Source: Bacteroidia bacterium
GTDB taxonomy: Bacteria > Bacteroidota > Bacteroidia > Flavobacteriales > Flavobacteriaceae
Direction of reading: 5' to 3'
Assembly: GCA_030427865.1 (NCBI GenBank)
Contig: JAUICK010000001.1
Coordinates: forward strand, 372,001 to 436,000
DNA length: 64,000 nt
Positions 7,060-15,506 of the stretch are shown here, in pieces. The notes under the pieces were generated by a model, which was not told where the DNA came from, made no database searches, and saw only the letters and a program-made list of their open reading frames with translations. A program made the position numbers and the translations under genes. Position 1 is the first letter of the stretch. Each line of letters starts with the position of its first letter.

Positions 7060-8880
7060 TTAAAAACTATACCTTAATCCAAATAACATATTGCTTAGAG
7101 GCATAGGTACAAAACCAGTTTCTATATAATTGGCATTAAAAATATTATTGGCGGTAAATGTAAACTCTAATTTCTGTAGACTAACTATTATTGATGCATC
7201 CCAAACATTATAACTCTGTTTGTCTATACGCTCTGCATGTTTATAAATAATATTTTGACTAACGTTTTTAAACAATTGCGTTCTTAAACGAGTTGTAAAA
7301 TGATGCTTTAAAGTGTTTAATGAATAACGAGATAAGTTTCTATTTTGGTCTATAATATCATCTTCTAAAAAAGTATATCCTATTGCAATATTTTGGTTAA
7401 AATTGCTTATTTTAAAGCTATAATTTGCATCTACTTCAAAACCTTGTGTATTAACTTTAGCAATATTAGTTGCTGTAAAAATATTTGTGCTTGCGTTTTG
7501 TCTGATAAAATCTATTAAGTTGTCTGAGGCTCTATTAAAGAAAGATAAATTACCAAAAAATGAGCCTGAAGAATATTTAAGCCCCATTTCTTGTGCAATA
7601 GCTTCTTCTGGCTGTAGATTTGGGTTTCCAGAAGTACTAGAGTCATTGTAGTACAAATCTGTGTATGTAGGGATTCTGTATGTAGCTCCAATATTCCAAT
7701 AAAACCTTAAATTATCTGATAAATCCATTCCAATATCTAATCCAGGAAAGGCATGAAATTTAAAATCAGAAAAATACGTAACTGCAACTCCTGGTGTAAT
7801 ATCAACTACTCCAAAATTAAAACGATGTTCTAAAAATAAATTTGCCATTATACGATCTCTTTGCCCTAAATTGTTACTACTAATAGAAACTCTTGAAACA
7901 TCTACTCCAAAACCCGTAATTCCAAGATTAGAAGTATAAGAAGCATTGGCTTCTGCACCAACTTTATTTGTGATATGCAAGTTTCTATAAAATGCTGGGT
8001 CATCTCTTTTTAATAAAAAGATATCTTGCCCTCTTCTCCAATACACTCTTGGCGTAATTTTAAAGTTGTCTGTTTTAAAAGTTGTAAATACACCTATTAA
8101 ACTATTTTGTGTTTCTTCGTATTCATTAAATCCAAAATTAGAAGGAGTATAAAAGTTTTGAGCGCCAAATTTTTTATCAAAAAAAGTAGCAATTACATTT
8201 ATAGGTTGTTTTTGTTTGTTAAAAACTCCTTTAAAAAAATAGTTGTAGTTATTGTAATCTGAATTTGCTCTATAACCCTCAGAAGTTAATGCTCCTACAT
8301 GTGCAATAAGAGTTGAGTTATTAGACTCTTTTCCTAAAGTAACAGAGCCATTTAGTTGCCCAAAAGAACCTGCTTCTACATTTGCAGAAACTTTGTGCTT
8401 TAACTTCTTTTTAGTTACAATATTAATTGCTCCTGTAAATGCATTTTGCCCAAAAACTCTTGCTGCAGGGCCTTTAATAATTTCTATTCTTTCTATTACT
8501 TCTATGGGTAAAGCTGCGTTTAAGGTGTGATGTCCCGTTTGTGCATCATCCATTTTTATACCATCAATTAAAAGTAATGTTTGATCAAAACCACCTCCTC
8601 TAATGTATAAATCTGATTGACTCCCTGCTGTACCTCTTCTTCTAATATCTACGCCTGCTACTTGTTGCAATAAATCTGCAACATTTGTTGCCGCACTATT
8701 TTTAATAACATCTGCAGATATAATTTGAATTGTTCTTGAGTTTTTCTTAAACGGTACATCTATTCTGTAAGAAGTAATTATAACTTCTTGTAACGTATCT
8801 CTTTTTTCAGAATTTTCTTGCGCTTTTATTTGTAAAACAGATAACAACAAACCAATAATTAAAGTAATTTTAATTTTCAT
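7060..8880 (-). CDS. TonB-dependent outer-membrane receptor (BtuB-sized)
   Basis: This 606-residue receptor has a signal peptide ending LQIKAQ, a plug domain (about residues 45-155, with LLLIDGIKMDDAQTGHH and IERIEIIKGPAARVFGQNAF) and a 22-strand barrel ending in an aromatic residue (GLRYSF). It lacks the carboxypeptidase-like N-terminal domain of SusC proteins and is small, like vitamin B12 or siderophore receptors. No SusD partner is present. It is divergent from a MocR-type regulator whose candidate operator sites lie in the 68-nt spacer, so the ligand may be a small metabolite, but this cannot be read from sequence. Confidence 0.92.
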   Translation of the reverse strand: MKIKITLIIGLLLSVLQIKAQENSEKRDTLQEVIITSYRIDVPFKKNSRTIQIISADVIKNSAATNVADLLQQVAGVDIRRRGTAGSQSDLYIRGGGFDQTLLLIDGIKMDDAQTGHHTLNAALPIEVIERIEIIKGPAARVFGQNAFTGAINIVTKKKLKHKVSANVEAGSFGQLNGSVTLGKESNNSTLIAHVGALTSEGYRANSDYNNYNYFFKGVFNKQKQPINVIATFFDKKFGAQNFYTPSNFGFNEYEETQNSLIGVFTTFKTDNFKITPRVYWRRGQDIFLLKRDDPAFYRNLHITNKVGAEANASYTSNLGITGFGVDVSRVSISSNNLGQRDRIMANLFLEHRFNFGVVDITPGVAVTYFSDFKFHAFPGLDIGMDLSDNLRFYWNIGATYRIPTYTDLYYNDSSTSGNPNLQPEEAIAQEMGLKYSSGSFFGNLSFFNRASDNLIDFIRQNASTNIFTATNIAKVNTQGFEVDANYSFKISNFNQNIAIGYTFLEDDIIDQNRNLSRYSLNTLKHHFTTRLRTQLFKNVSQNIIYKHAERIDKQSYNVWDASIIVSLQKLEFTFTANNIFNANYIETGFVPMPLSNMLFGLRYSF

Positions 8881-8919
8881 ATAAAGTAATTTTAAAAACT
8901 ATGCAAAAGTCGTAACTTT

Positions 8920-8967
8920 CCGGATGATTAATATAGTCCAGTTTTAATATGTTAAATAGTCCGGTTA
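8920..8967. promoter_or_regulatory. Candidate MocR operator with three half-sites
   Basis: Two direct repeats, ATAGTCCAGTT (from 8933) and ATAGTCCGGTT (from 8956), differ at one of 11 positions and start 23 bp apart. An inverted, weaker site CCGGATGAT (from 8920) precedes them. Direct repeats plus an inverted element are the layout described for PdxR/MocR operators. The second direct repeat overlaps the first codons of the MocR gene, as expected for autoregulation, and the set lies upstream of the divergent TonB receptor gene. Confidence 0.5.
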
Positions 8968-10448
8968 ATCTACTTTTTAAGCAATTAATTTCTTTTGATA
9001 AATCTTTATCTCAACCTATCTATATACAGGTTTCACAAAAAATTATAAACGCTATTCAACGAGGCTATTTAACTAAAGGGACTATGTTGCCAGGAACACG
9101 AGCTTTAGCAAAGCTATTACACATTCATAGAAATACAGCAGTTGCTATTTATGAGGAATTGGTATCTCAAGGTTGGGTAGAAGTTTTGCCCAATAAAGGA
9201 ACGTTTGTGTTAGAGCCAGAGCAAAAAACTACTAAAATAAAGGCTTCTTCTCAAAAAATAAATACAGCTTATAGTTATGCTAAAACTACAGGTTTTCCTT
9301 TTCAAAACTCTTTTCATTTAGCATCTACTCTTCAATTAACAAATGCCAAATACACCATTAATGATGGGCAACCAGATTTAAGATTGCATCCTGTGCATCA
9401 ATTTACAAGATGGTATAGTGCCGCTATGAAACGAAAAACACTACTAAAAAAATGGAACAGACCTAACGCATTTTCTTATTCTATATTTCAAACTCAACTC
9501 TGTAATTACTTAAATGCAACAAGAGGTTTTCATATAAACCCGAACAATCTTGTAAGCACACGTAGCACAGAAATGAGCTTGTATATCGTGTCTCAACTAT
9601 TATTAAAACAAAACGATATCGTTTTAGTGGGTAATTTAAGTAATTATGCTGCCAATATGATTTTTCAACAAGTTGGAGCAACTATAAAAACAATTCCTGT
9701 AGATAGTGAAGGAATGAATGTTAATTATATAAAAAATCATTTTGCAAAAAAAAGTATACGTTGCGTTTATATATGTGCGCATAGAGATTATCCAACAGGA
9801 GTAACATTAAGTGCAGAACGTCGTTTAGAGTTGCTGCAACTTGCTAAAACATATGAATTTGCCATTATTGAAGATGATTACGATTACGATTTTCAGTTCA
9901 ACGGTTCTGCAATGCTCCCTATGGCAAGTGCGGGTGCTAATGGTATGGTTATTTATTTAGGAAAACTTGGACAATCTTTGTTTCCCAGTTTTCAAACAGG
10001 ATTTGTTGTAGCGCCAGAAAACTTAATTGTAGAAGCAAAAAATTACTTGCAATTACTAGACAAACAAGGCGATTTAATACAAGAACAAATGTTGTCAGAA
10101 TTAATTCAAGAAGGCGAAATTTATCGTCTTATTAAAAAAAACGTTGTTATTTATAAAGAAAGACGTGATTGTCTCTGTAAGCTACTAACAGAACATTTTT
10201 CGGAAACAACAACATGGAATATACCTTCTGGAGGATTAGCCATTTGGCTACAATTTAACCCAAAAATATCTTTAGTAAAATTGGCAGAAGAGGCAGAAAA
10301 AAACGACTTACTATTACCAAAAACTATTTTGTATCAAGACAAAAACACCTGTGCAATTCGTTTTGGTTTTGGGCATTTAAATTTAGAAGAAATAGAAGCG
10401 ATAATTCAAAAATTAAAGAAAGCCTACAACAGTATTACCCTGCCTTAA
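8949..10448 (+). CDS. MocR/PdxR-family regulator lacking the PLP lysine
   Basis: This 499-residue protein joins a GntR winged helix-turn-helix domain (residues 20-90; IQRGYLTKGTMLPGTRALAK) to a class-I aminotransferase-like domain (about 130-495). In the family, the PLP lysine lies in a GTFSKxLFP motif and a phosphate-binding Arg follows. Here the aligned segment is YLGKLGQSLFPSFQTGF, so both are Gln (Q342, Q349). EDDYDYDF (308-315) and the C-terminal CAIRFGFGH Arg remain. The protein may sense a ligand without forming a Schiff base, or bind no PLP. It is divergent from the TonB receptor gene, with candidate operator repeats between them. Confidence 0.88.
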   Translation: MLNSPVNLLFKQLISFDKSLSQPIYIQVSQKIINAIQRGYLTKGTMLPGTRALAKLLHIHRNTAVAIYEELVSQGWVEVLPNKGTFVLEPEQKTTKIKASSQKINTAYSYAKTTGFPFQNSFHLASTLQLTNAKYTINDGQPDLRLHPVHQFTRWYSAAMKRKTLLKKWNRPNAFSYSIFQTQLCNYLNATRGFHINPNNLVSTRSTEMSLYIVSQLLLKQNDIVLVGNLSNYAANMIFQQVGATIKTIPVDSEGMNVNYIKNHFAKKSIRCVYICAHRDYPTGVTLSAERRLELLQLAKTYEFAIIEDDYDYDFQFNGSAMLPMASAGANGMVIYLGKLGQSLFPSFQTGFVVAPENLIVEAKNYLQLLDKQGDLIQEQMLSELIQEGEIYRLIKKNVVIYKERRDCLCKLLTEHFSETTTWNIPSGGLAIWLQFNPKISLVKLAEEAEKNDLLLPKTILYQDKNTCAIRFGFGHLNLEEIEAIIQKLKKAYNSITLP

Positions 10449-10521
10449 GAGAATGATTATTTTAACATAATAAAATATTAACATTCTTCTTTTTGCTTTA
10501 GTTTTTTGATACTTTTATAGC

Positions 10522-11778
10522 ATGTTTGCACTTATAGATTGTAATAATTTTTATGCTTCTTGTGAACGGGTTTTTAACCCTAATTTACAAAACAAACCAG
10601 TTGCTATTTTGAGCAATAATGATGGTTGCGTAATTTCTATAAGTGATGAAGCTAAGCAATTACAACTCCCTTTTGGCGCACCCATTTTTAAGTGGCAGCA
10701 ATTTTGTAAAGAAAAAAACATTATAGTATTGTCTTCCAATTACCCTTTGTATGGAGATATGAGCGCAAGAGTAATGAGTATTCTCTCTAGTTTTTCTCCA
10801 GATATAGAAGTATATTCTATAGATGAATCTTTTTTAGAGTTTAAGGGTTTCGAAAATTATGATTTTGAAACATACGCAACCAAAATTAGAACCCGTATTT
10901 TAAAATGGACAGGTATCCCAACTTGTGTAGGAATTGCACCCACAAAAGCATTGAGTAAAGTTGCCAATAAAATTGCTCGCTCAAATATCAAACAATCTAA
11001 AGGGATTTGTGTAATTGATTCTGAAGAAAAAAGAAGTAAAGCCTTAAAATGGACAAAAATTGGCAATGTTTGGGGAATTGGTAGCCGCTTAAAAAAACGT
11101 CTACAAGCCAAAGGTGTAAGAACTGCCTACGATTTTACACAAATTCCAAGCAATTGGATATTAAAAAACTTTTCTATTGTAGAGTGGCGATTGCAAAAAG
11201 ACTTACAAGGTATTTCAAAAATTCCTTTAGAAGAAGTTTCATCAAAAAAAATGATTGCTACTACAAGAAGTTTTGAATATACCTATTCTGATATTCACAA
11301 TATTAAAGAACGAATATCAACTTTTGCAGCAAGTTGTGCAGAAAAATTACGCAATCAAAAATCAAGTTGCCATATGTTAATTGTGCAGCTTTCGAGTGAT
11401 CGTCATAAAAAAGATGTACAACAACATAAAGCAAGCAAAACAGTGGTGTTCTCTTACCCAACAGATTCAACATTAACCATTGCAAATGCTGCTGTAGAAG
11501 CCGTAAAAACAATTTTTAAAAAAGGAGTTAAATATAAAAGAGCTGGCGTTATTGTTGCTGGTTTAGTGCCAAACAATAATTTTCAACTCAATTTATTTGA
11601 ACACGAAAACCCTAAGCACAAACCCTTAATGAGTGCCATTGATAAATTAAACACAAAGTTTAAGGCAGATAAAATTAAATTGGCAAATCAAGATTTAAAA
11701 CGTACTTGGAAAATGCGGCAAGAGCGGTTGTCTAAAAGGTTTACTACTAATATTAACGAGGTTATTACCGTAAAGTAA
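10522..11778 (+). CDS. umuC: Y-family DNA polymerase UmuC
   Basis: A 418-residue translesion polymerase. Catalytic acidic residues are in the IDCNNFYASCERVFNP motif (D6) and SIDESFLEF (D101, E102). The steric YAS motif and the PTKALSKVANKIAR segment of the fingers/palm are intact, and the C-terminal little-finger region ends with a UmuC-like tail. Length agrees with bacterial UmuC. It likely extends primers across damaged bases after SOS induction together with UmuD, encoded two genes downstream. Normally umuD precedes umuC; here the order is reversed with a DUF2007 gene between them, all on the same strand. Confidence 0.93.
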   Translation: MFALIDCNNFYASCERVFNPNLQNKPVAILSNNDGCVISISDEAKQLQLPFGAPIFKWQQFCKEKNIIVLSSNYPLYGDMSARVMSILSSFSPDIEVYSIDESFLEFKGFENYDFETYATKIRTRILKWTGIPTCVGIAPTKALSKVANKIARSNIKQSKGICVIDSEEKRSKALKWTKIGNVWGIGSRLKKRLQAKGVRTAYDFTQIPSNWILKNFSIVEWRLQKDLQGISKIPLEEVSSKKMIATTRSFEYTYSDIHNIKERISTFAASCAEKLRNQKSSCHMLIVQLSSDRHKKDVQQHKASKTVVFSYPTDSTLTIANAAVEAVKTIFKKGVKYKRAGVIVAGLVPNNNFQLNLFEHENPKHKPLMSAIDKLNTKFKADKIKLANQDLKRTWKMRQERLSKRFTTNINEVITVK

Positions 11779-11787
11779 CTCGCACTT

Positions 11788-12165
11788 ATGAATGATAATT
11801 ACAAAATTTTAGCCGTTTTCGAATATTCTACAGAGGCACATGTTATAAAATCTAAATTAGATTCTGAAGGTTTCAAAACAATGTTAATGGACGAAAAAAC
11901 CATAGATGCAGATCCTTTAATTAGCAATGCAATTGGTGGTGTTAAATTATTAGTTCATACTAATAATTTTGAGAAAGCTGCCACAATTTACAATGAAATT
12001 AGAAGTTACCAAAAAGATAAAAATGGAAATGATATGTCTTGCCCTAAATGTAAATCTAATCGAATTTTGGTAGCAGAAGCATCAAGAAAAAATTTCTTCT
12101 ATATGTTATTTCCTTTTTTTGAAAAAAGAAAATACATCTGTAATAATTGCAAGACAATATTCTAA
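11788..12165 (+). CDS. DUF2007 signal-transducing-type protein with zinc ribbon
   Basis: This 125-residue protein starts 10 nt after the umuC stop. Residues 1-75 resemble DUF2007 (PII-like alpha/beta fold: YKILAVFEYSTEAHVIKSKL, then GGVKLLVHTNNFEKAATIY). Residues 87-125 hold a zinc ribbon with CPKC and CNNC knuckles. DUF2007 proteins are called putative signal-transducing proteins, but no function is established. Its placement between umuC and umuD suggests co-transcription and a possible link to the damage response, which is inference. Confidence 0.78.
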   Translation: MNDNYKILAVFEYSTEAHVIKSKLDSEGFKTMLMDEKTIDADPLISNAIGGVKLLVHTNNFEKAATIYNEIRSYQKDKNGNDMSCPKCKSNRILVAEASRKNFFYMLFPFFEKRKYICNNCKTIF

Positions 12166-12198
12166 TTTATTACAAGAAAAGTTATAATTTGCAACATA

Positions 12199-12633
12199 AT
12201 GAAAACATCTAAAACACTTACTTTTTTTACACCAAAAGCTTCATCAGGAAATGGTGCTATTTTAGTTGATGTTGGTATTTCTGCAGGGTTCCCATCACCT
12301 GCTGATGATTTTAGAGAAACCCGAATTTCTTTAGACGACGAGTTAATTCAAAACAAAGACGCTACTTTTTTTGCAAAAGTAAAAGGACAATCTATGATTG
12401 ATGCAGGTTTAGATGACAACGATTTATTGGTTATAGACAGAAGTTTAGAACCCGCCAACAACAAAATTGCAGTTTGTTTTTTAGATGGTGAATTTACAGT
12501 AAAACGTCTTCGAGTTGAAAAAAATGAAGTATGGTTACAACCAGAAAACCCCAATTATCCTATTATAAAAATTACAGAAGATAACGATTTTGTAATTTGG
12601 GGAATTGTAACCAATGTGATTAAAAAAGTCTAA
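12199..12633 (+). CDS. umuD: UmuD-like self-cleaving S24 peptidase
   Basis: A 144-residue LexA/UmuD-type peptidase without a DNA-binding domain. The cleavage site is the Ala-Gly pair at 29-30 (ISAGFPSPADD). The catalytic dyad is S65 in VKGQSMIDAG and K102 in FTVKRL. RecA-stimulated self-cleavage would give UmuD', the active partner of UmuC. It starts 33 nt after the DUF2007 gene. Its stop codon overlaps that of the convergent tadA gene. I did not find a convincing SOS box upstream of umuC, but the Bacteroidota LexA motif is not one I can score by eye. Confidence 0.92.
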   Translation: MKTSKTLTFFTPKASSGNGAILVDVGISAGFPSPADDFRETRISLDDELIQNKDATFFAKVKGQSMIDAGLDDNDLLVIDRSLEPANNKIAVCFLDGEFTVKRLRVEKNEVWLQPENPNYPIIKITEDNDFVIWGIVTNVIKKV

Positions 12634-13079
12634 TTCAAGTTTCGTTTTTCAATAAAAAAACGCTTTAAGAGCTGAGAACATTCATTTTCTAAAATTCCTT
12701 CTACAACTTTTGTCTTTGGATGCAAAGTCGTATTTAAGTTTTTAAAGCCTCTTTCGGGTTCTGAAGCTCCGTACACTATTTTACCTATTTGCGTCCAATA
12801 ACTTGCGCCAGCACACATTTGGCAAGGTTCTAAAGTTACAAACAACACACAATCCTTTAAATATTTACCACCTAAAAAATCGGCAGCAGCTGTAAATGCT
12901 TGCATTTCTGCATGGGCAGTAACATCATTTAACGTTTCTGTTAAATTATGTGCTCTTGCAATAATTTGATCTTTAAAAACAATAACTGCTCCTACAGGAA
13001 CCTCACCTTTATCAAAAGCTATTTGTGCTTCTTGTAAAGCTTTTTTCATAAAATAGGCATCATTAAAAGGTTGAATCAT
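12630..13079 (-). CDS. tadA: tRNA adenosine deaminase TadA-type
   Basis: This 149-residue CDA-fold deaminase converts adenosine to inosine, classically at wobble position 34 of tRNA-Arg. Zinc ligands and the proton shuttle are present: HAE (H56, E58) and PCxxC (C86, C89 in EPCQMCAG). The longer frame begins 7 codons earlier; the MIQPFNDAYF start gives the usual family length. Bacteroidota have several nucleoside deaminases of this shape, and guanine deaminase is an alternative, but the length and the PVGAVIV...ARAHN motif fit TadA. Confidence 0.83.
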   Translation of the reverse strand: MIQPFNDAYFMKKALQEAQIAFDKGEVPVGAVIVFKDQIIARAHNLTETLNDVTAHAEMQAFTAAADFLGGKYLKDCVLFVTLEPCQMCAGASYWTQIGKIVYGASEPERGFKNLNTTLHPKTKVVEGILENECSQLLKRFFIEKRNLN

Positions 13080-13121
13080 TTTTATCAATTTAAAAATCAA
13101 TATTACAAAAAAGGATTATTG

Positions 13122-13129
13122 TATTTTTG
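13122..13129 (+). promoter_or_regulatory. -7 element for dxs, very close to the start codon
   Basis: TATTTTTG (TAnnTTTG) ends only 4 nt before the dxs ATG. With transcription starting a few bases after the element, the dxs message would be leaderless or nearly so. Confidence 0.6.
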
Positions 13130-13133
13130 CTGA

Positions 13134-14906
13134 ATGTCAAAAAATTTGTTAGACAACATATCAAATCCAATAGATTTAAGAAAACTAAATCCAAAGCAAT
13201 TGCCTCTATTAGCTAAAGAATTGAGGGAGTTTATCATTGATATAGTTGCAACAAAAGAAGGACATTTAGGTGCAAGTTTAGGTGTTGTAGAATTGACTAT
13301 TGCCCTACATTATTTATTTGATACACCTAACGATTTGTTAATTTGGGATGTTGGGCATCAAGCCTATGGACATAAAATTTTAACAGGTAGAAAAAACAAG
13401 TTTCATACCAACAGACAATTTGGCGGAATTGCTGGTTTTCCATCAAGAAAAGAAAGCATTTTTGATACTTTTGGAGTTGGGCATTCCTCTACCTCTATTT
13501 CTGCTGCATTAGGAATGGCAATAGCTTCTAACCTTAAAGGAAAAACTAAAAAACATCATATTGCCGTTATTGGTGATGCTTCTATAGCGAGCGGAATGGC
13601 TTTTGAAGCATTAAATCATGCAGGGGTTACTAAGGCAAATTTGCTTATTATTTTAAATGATAATGCTATTGGAATCGATCCTTCTGTTGGAGCACTAAAA
13701 GAATATTTAACCAAAGTTAAAAACAATAAAAGGTTAGCTGCGCAAAATAATATTATAAAGGCTTTAAATTTCGATTATTCTGGCCCAATTGACGGGCATG
13801 ATTTACCAAAACTTTTATCGGAATTAGAGCGATTAAAATCGATTGAAGGCCCCAAGTTTTTACATATTATTACTACTAAAGGAAAAGGATTACAAAAAGC
13901 AGAAGAAGACCAAGTTACCTACCATGCTCCTGGAAAGTTTGATAAAATTTCTGGAGAAAGAGAAAAAAAAGAAAAAAATATTTACACCAAATATCAAGAT
14001 GTTTTTGGTAAAACAATTGTAGAATTGGCAGATAAAAACGAAAATATTGTAGGAATTACACCTGCAATGTTAACAGGAAGTTCTCTAAAGTTTTTAATGG
14101 AAAAATATCCAGAAAGAACTTTCGATGTTGGTATTGCAGAACAACACGCCGTTACGTTGGCTGCTGGTTTGGCAACCCAAGGCATGATTCCGTTTTGTAA
14201 TATTTATTCTACTTTTTTACAACGTGCTTATGATCAGGTAATTCATGATGTGGCTTTGCAAAATTTACCTGTTGTTTTTTGTTTGGATAGAGCTGGTTTG
14301 GTTGGTGAAGATGGTGCTACACACCATGGCGTTTTTGATTTGGCGTATTTAAGATGTATTCCTAATTTAATAGTTTTTGCGCCAAGAAACGAAATTGAGC
14401 TTAGAAATATGTTGTTTACTGCTCAAAAAGGATTGAATCAACCAATTGCAATTCGTTATCCAAGAGGAATTGGAAATATAATTGACTGGCAAAAACCTTT
14501 TGCAGAAATAGAAATAGGAAAAGGAATTTGCTTAAAAAAAGGTACAAAAGTTGCTCTTTTATCTGTAGGAACAATTGCAAATAATGTTTCTGAAGCATTA
14601 AATTTAATTGATAATACTTCTCTTTTTTCTCATTATGATATGCGTTTTGTAAAACCTTTGGATAAAAAATTACTACATACCGTTTTTAAAAAACACCAAA
14701 CCATTATTACGGTTGAAGATGGAACTATAAAAGGTGGTTTTGGAAGTGCTATTTTAGAATTTGCATCAGAACATAATTATCAAAATAAAATTAACCTTTT
14801 AGGAATTACTGATGAATTTATTGAACACGGAGCAATTTCTAAACTGCAACATAAAATTGGTTTAGACTCTAAAAGTTTAGCAAATCAATTTAAATTTTAC
14901 TCATAA
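13134..14906 (+). CDS. dxs: 1-deoxy-D-xylulose-5-phosphate synthase
   Basis: This 590-residue thiamine-diphosphate enzyme condenses pyruvate with glyceraldehyde 3-phosphate, the first step of the MEP isoprenoid pathway. The ThDP-binding motif is GDASIASGMAFEALN ... LNDN, followed by IGIDPSVGAL where other phyla usually have MSISxNVG. The transketolase-like middle has DVGIAEQHAVTLAAGLA (catalytic Glu), and a C-terminal domain follows. It is slightly shorter than the E. coli enzyme, as seen in Bacteroidota. A single-gene unit, it ends before a long inverted repeat shared with the convergent lipoprotein gene. Confidence 0.96.
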   Translation: MSKNLLDNISNPIDLRKLNPKQLPLLAKELREFIIDIVATKEGHLGASLGVVELTIALHYLFDTPNDLLIWDVGHQAYGHKILTGRKNKFHTNRQFGGIAGFPSRKESIFDTFGVGHSSTSISAALGMAIASNLKGKTKKHHIAVIGDASIASGMAFEALNHAGVTKANLLIILNDNAIGIDPSVGALKEYLTKVKNNKRLAAQNNIIKALNFDYSGPIDGHDLPKLLSELERLKSIEGPKFLHIITTKGKGLQKAEEDQVTYHAPGKFDKISGEREKKEKNIYTKYQDVFGKTIVELADKNENIVGITPAMLTGSSLKFLMEKYPERTFDVGIAEQHAVTLAAGLATQGMIPFCNIYSTFLQRAYDQVIHDVALQNLPVVFCLDRAGLVGEDGATHHGVFDLAYLRCIPNLIVFAPRNEIELRNMLFTAQKGLNQPIAIRYPRGIGNIIDWQKPFAEIEIGKGICLKKGTKVALLSVGTIANNVSEALNLIDNTSLFSHYDMRFVKPLDKKLLHTVFKKHQTIITVEDGTIKGGFGSAILEFASEHNYQNKINLLGITDEFIEHGAISKLQHKIGLDSKSLANQFKFYS

Positions 14907-14910
14907 AAAA

Positions 14911-15034
14911 AGGTTGTCTGAAAAGTCGAAATTTATGTCATTCTGAGCTTGTCGAAGAATCTTTATTATTAATAATAAATAAGATTTCTCCATTACAGTC
15001 GAAATGACAAATACTAATACTTTTCAGACAGCCT
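14911..15034. repeat. Long nested inverted repeat R1, full copy
   Basis: The outer arms AGGTTGTCTGAAAAGT (14911-14926) and ACTTTTCAGACAGCCT (15019-15034) pair at 15 of 16 positions. Inside lie GTCATTCTGAGCTTGTCGAA (from 14937) with its partial partner ending TCGAAATGAC (to 15008), and a central ATTATTAATAAT core. The whole can fold as one long hairpin between two convergent genes and probably terminates both. Parts of it recur at 1091, 21467, 32735, 46641, 50251 and 59064. Confidence 0.85.
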
Positions 15035-15042
15035 CTTTTTGA

Positions 15043-15504
15043 TTACATAGGAATATCTATTGTTTTCTTATTTTTTAAAACGATTTTAAAATATCGCTGT
15101 TTTCCTTTTTCTTTATAAGAAATTACAGCTTCATTTTCTTTTAAAGAAAAGGGTACTTTGTTTTTCTCTTTTTTGGCAGTACTATAATCTTTTTCTGACG
15201 TAATACCAGATCCTTTTACAGTAATAAAAGCTTGGTACAAGTTATTTTCTTGTTTTTTCAAATCACTATACCCATCCTTAAAATAAACACCTTTTAAATT
15301 AATTTCATCTTCTTCTAAATTAATAGAATCATTTAAAACAAGATAAATATTGTATCCAGAATCTCCATCTTTTACAGCTGAAGAAAACAGCGTGTAATAA
15401 GATTCTTTAAAACTTAATGATGATTTTTTTTCTAATTTATAAGTGTTTGCGCATCCAAAGAATATAAAAAGAGAAATAAAGCTTAAAAGGTTTATTTTAC
15501 TCAT
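15043..15504 (-). CDS. Small lipoprotein of unknown function
   Basis: This 153-residue protein has a lipoprotein signal (hydrophobic SFISLFIFFGC, lipidated Cys at 18). The mature part is Lys/Glu/Ser-rich and predicted beta-rich (YNIYLVLNDSINLEEDEINLKG, then YFKIVLKNKKTIDIPM). No family was recognised. It begins 2 nt after the stop of the T9SS propeller gene, so the two are probably co-transcribed, and it may be a surface or periplasmic companion of that secreted protein. Its 3' end abuts the R1 inverted repeat. Confidence 0.75.
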   Translation of the reverse strand: MSKINLLSFISLFIFFGCANTYKLEKKSSLSFKESYYTLFSSAVKDGDSGYNIYLVLNDSINLEEDEINLKGVYFKDGYSDLKKQENNLYQAFITVKGSGITSEKDYSTAKKEKNKVPFSLKENEAVISYKEKGKQRYFKIVLKNKKTIDIPM

Positions 15505-15506
15505 AT

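Noticed and set aside
10522..12633. umuC/umuD as part of a prophage or plasmid remnant
   Set aside because: Flanking genes are core chromosomal (tadA, dxs, MocR), and no integrase, att repeat or phage gene is nearby.
14911..15034. Considered as a CRISPR-like or IS-end structure
   Set aside because: There are no regularly spaced direct repeats or spacers and no transposase; the element is a single long hairpin with dispersed relatives.
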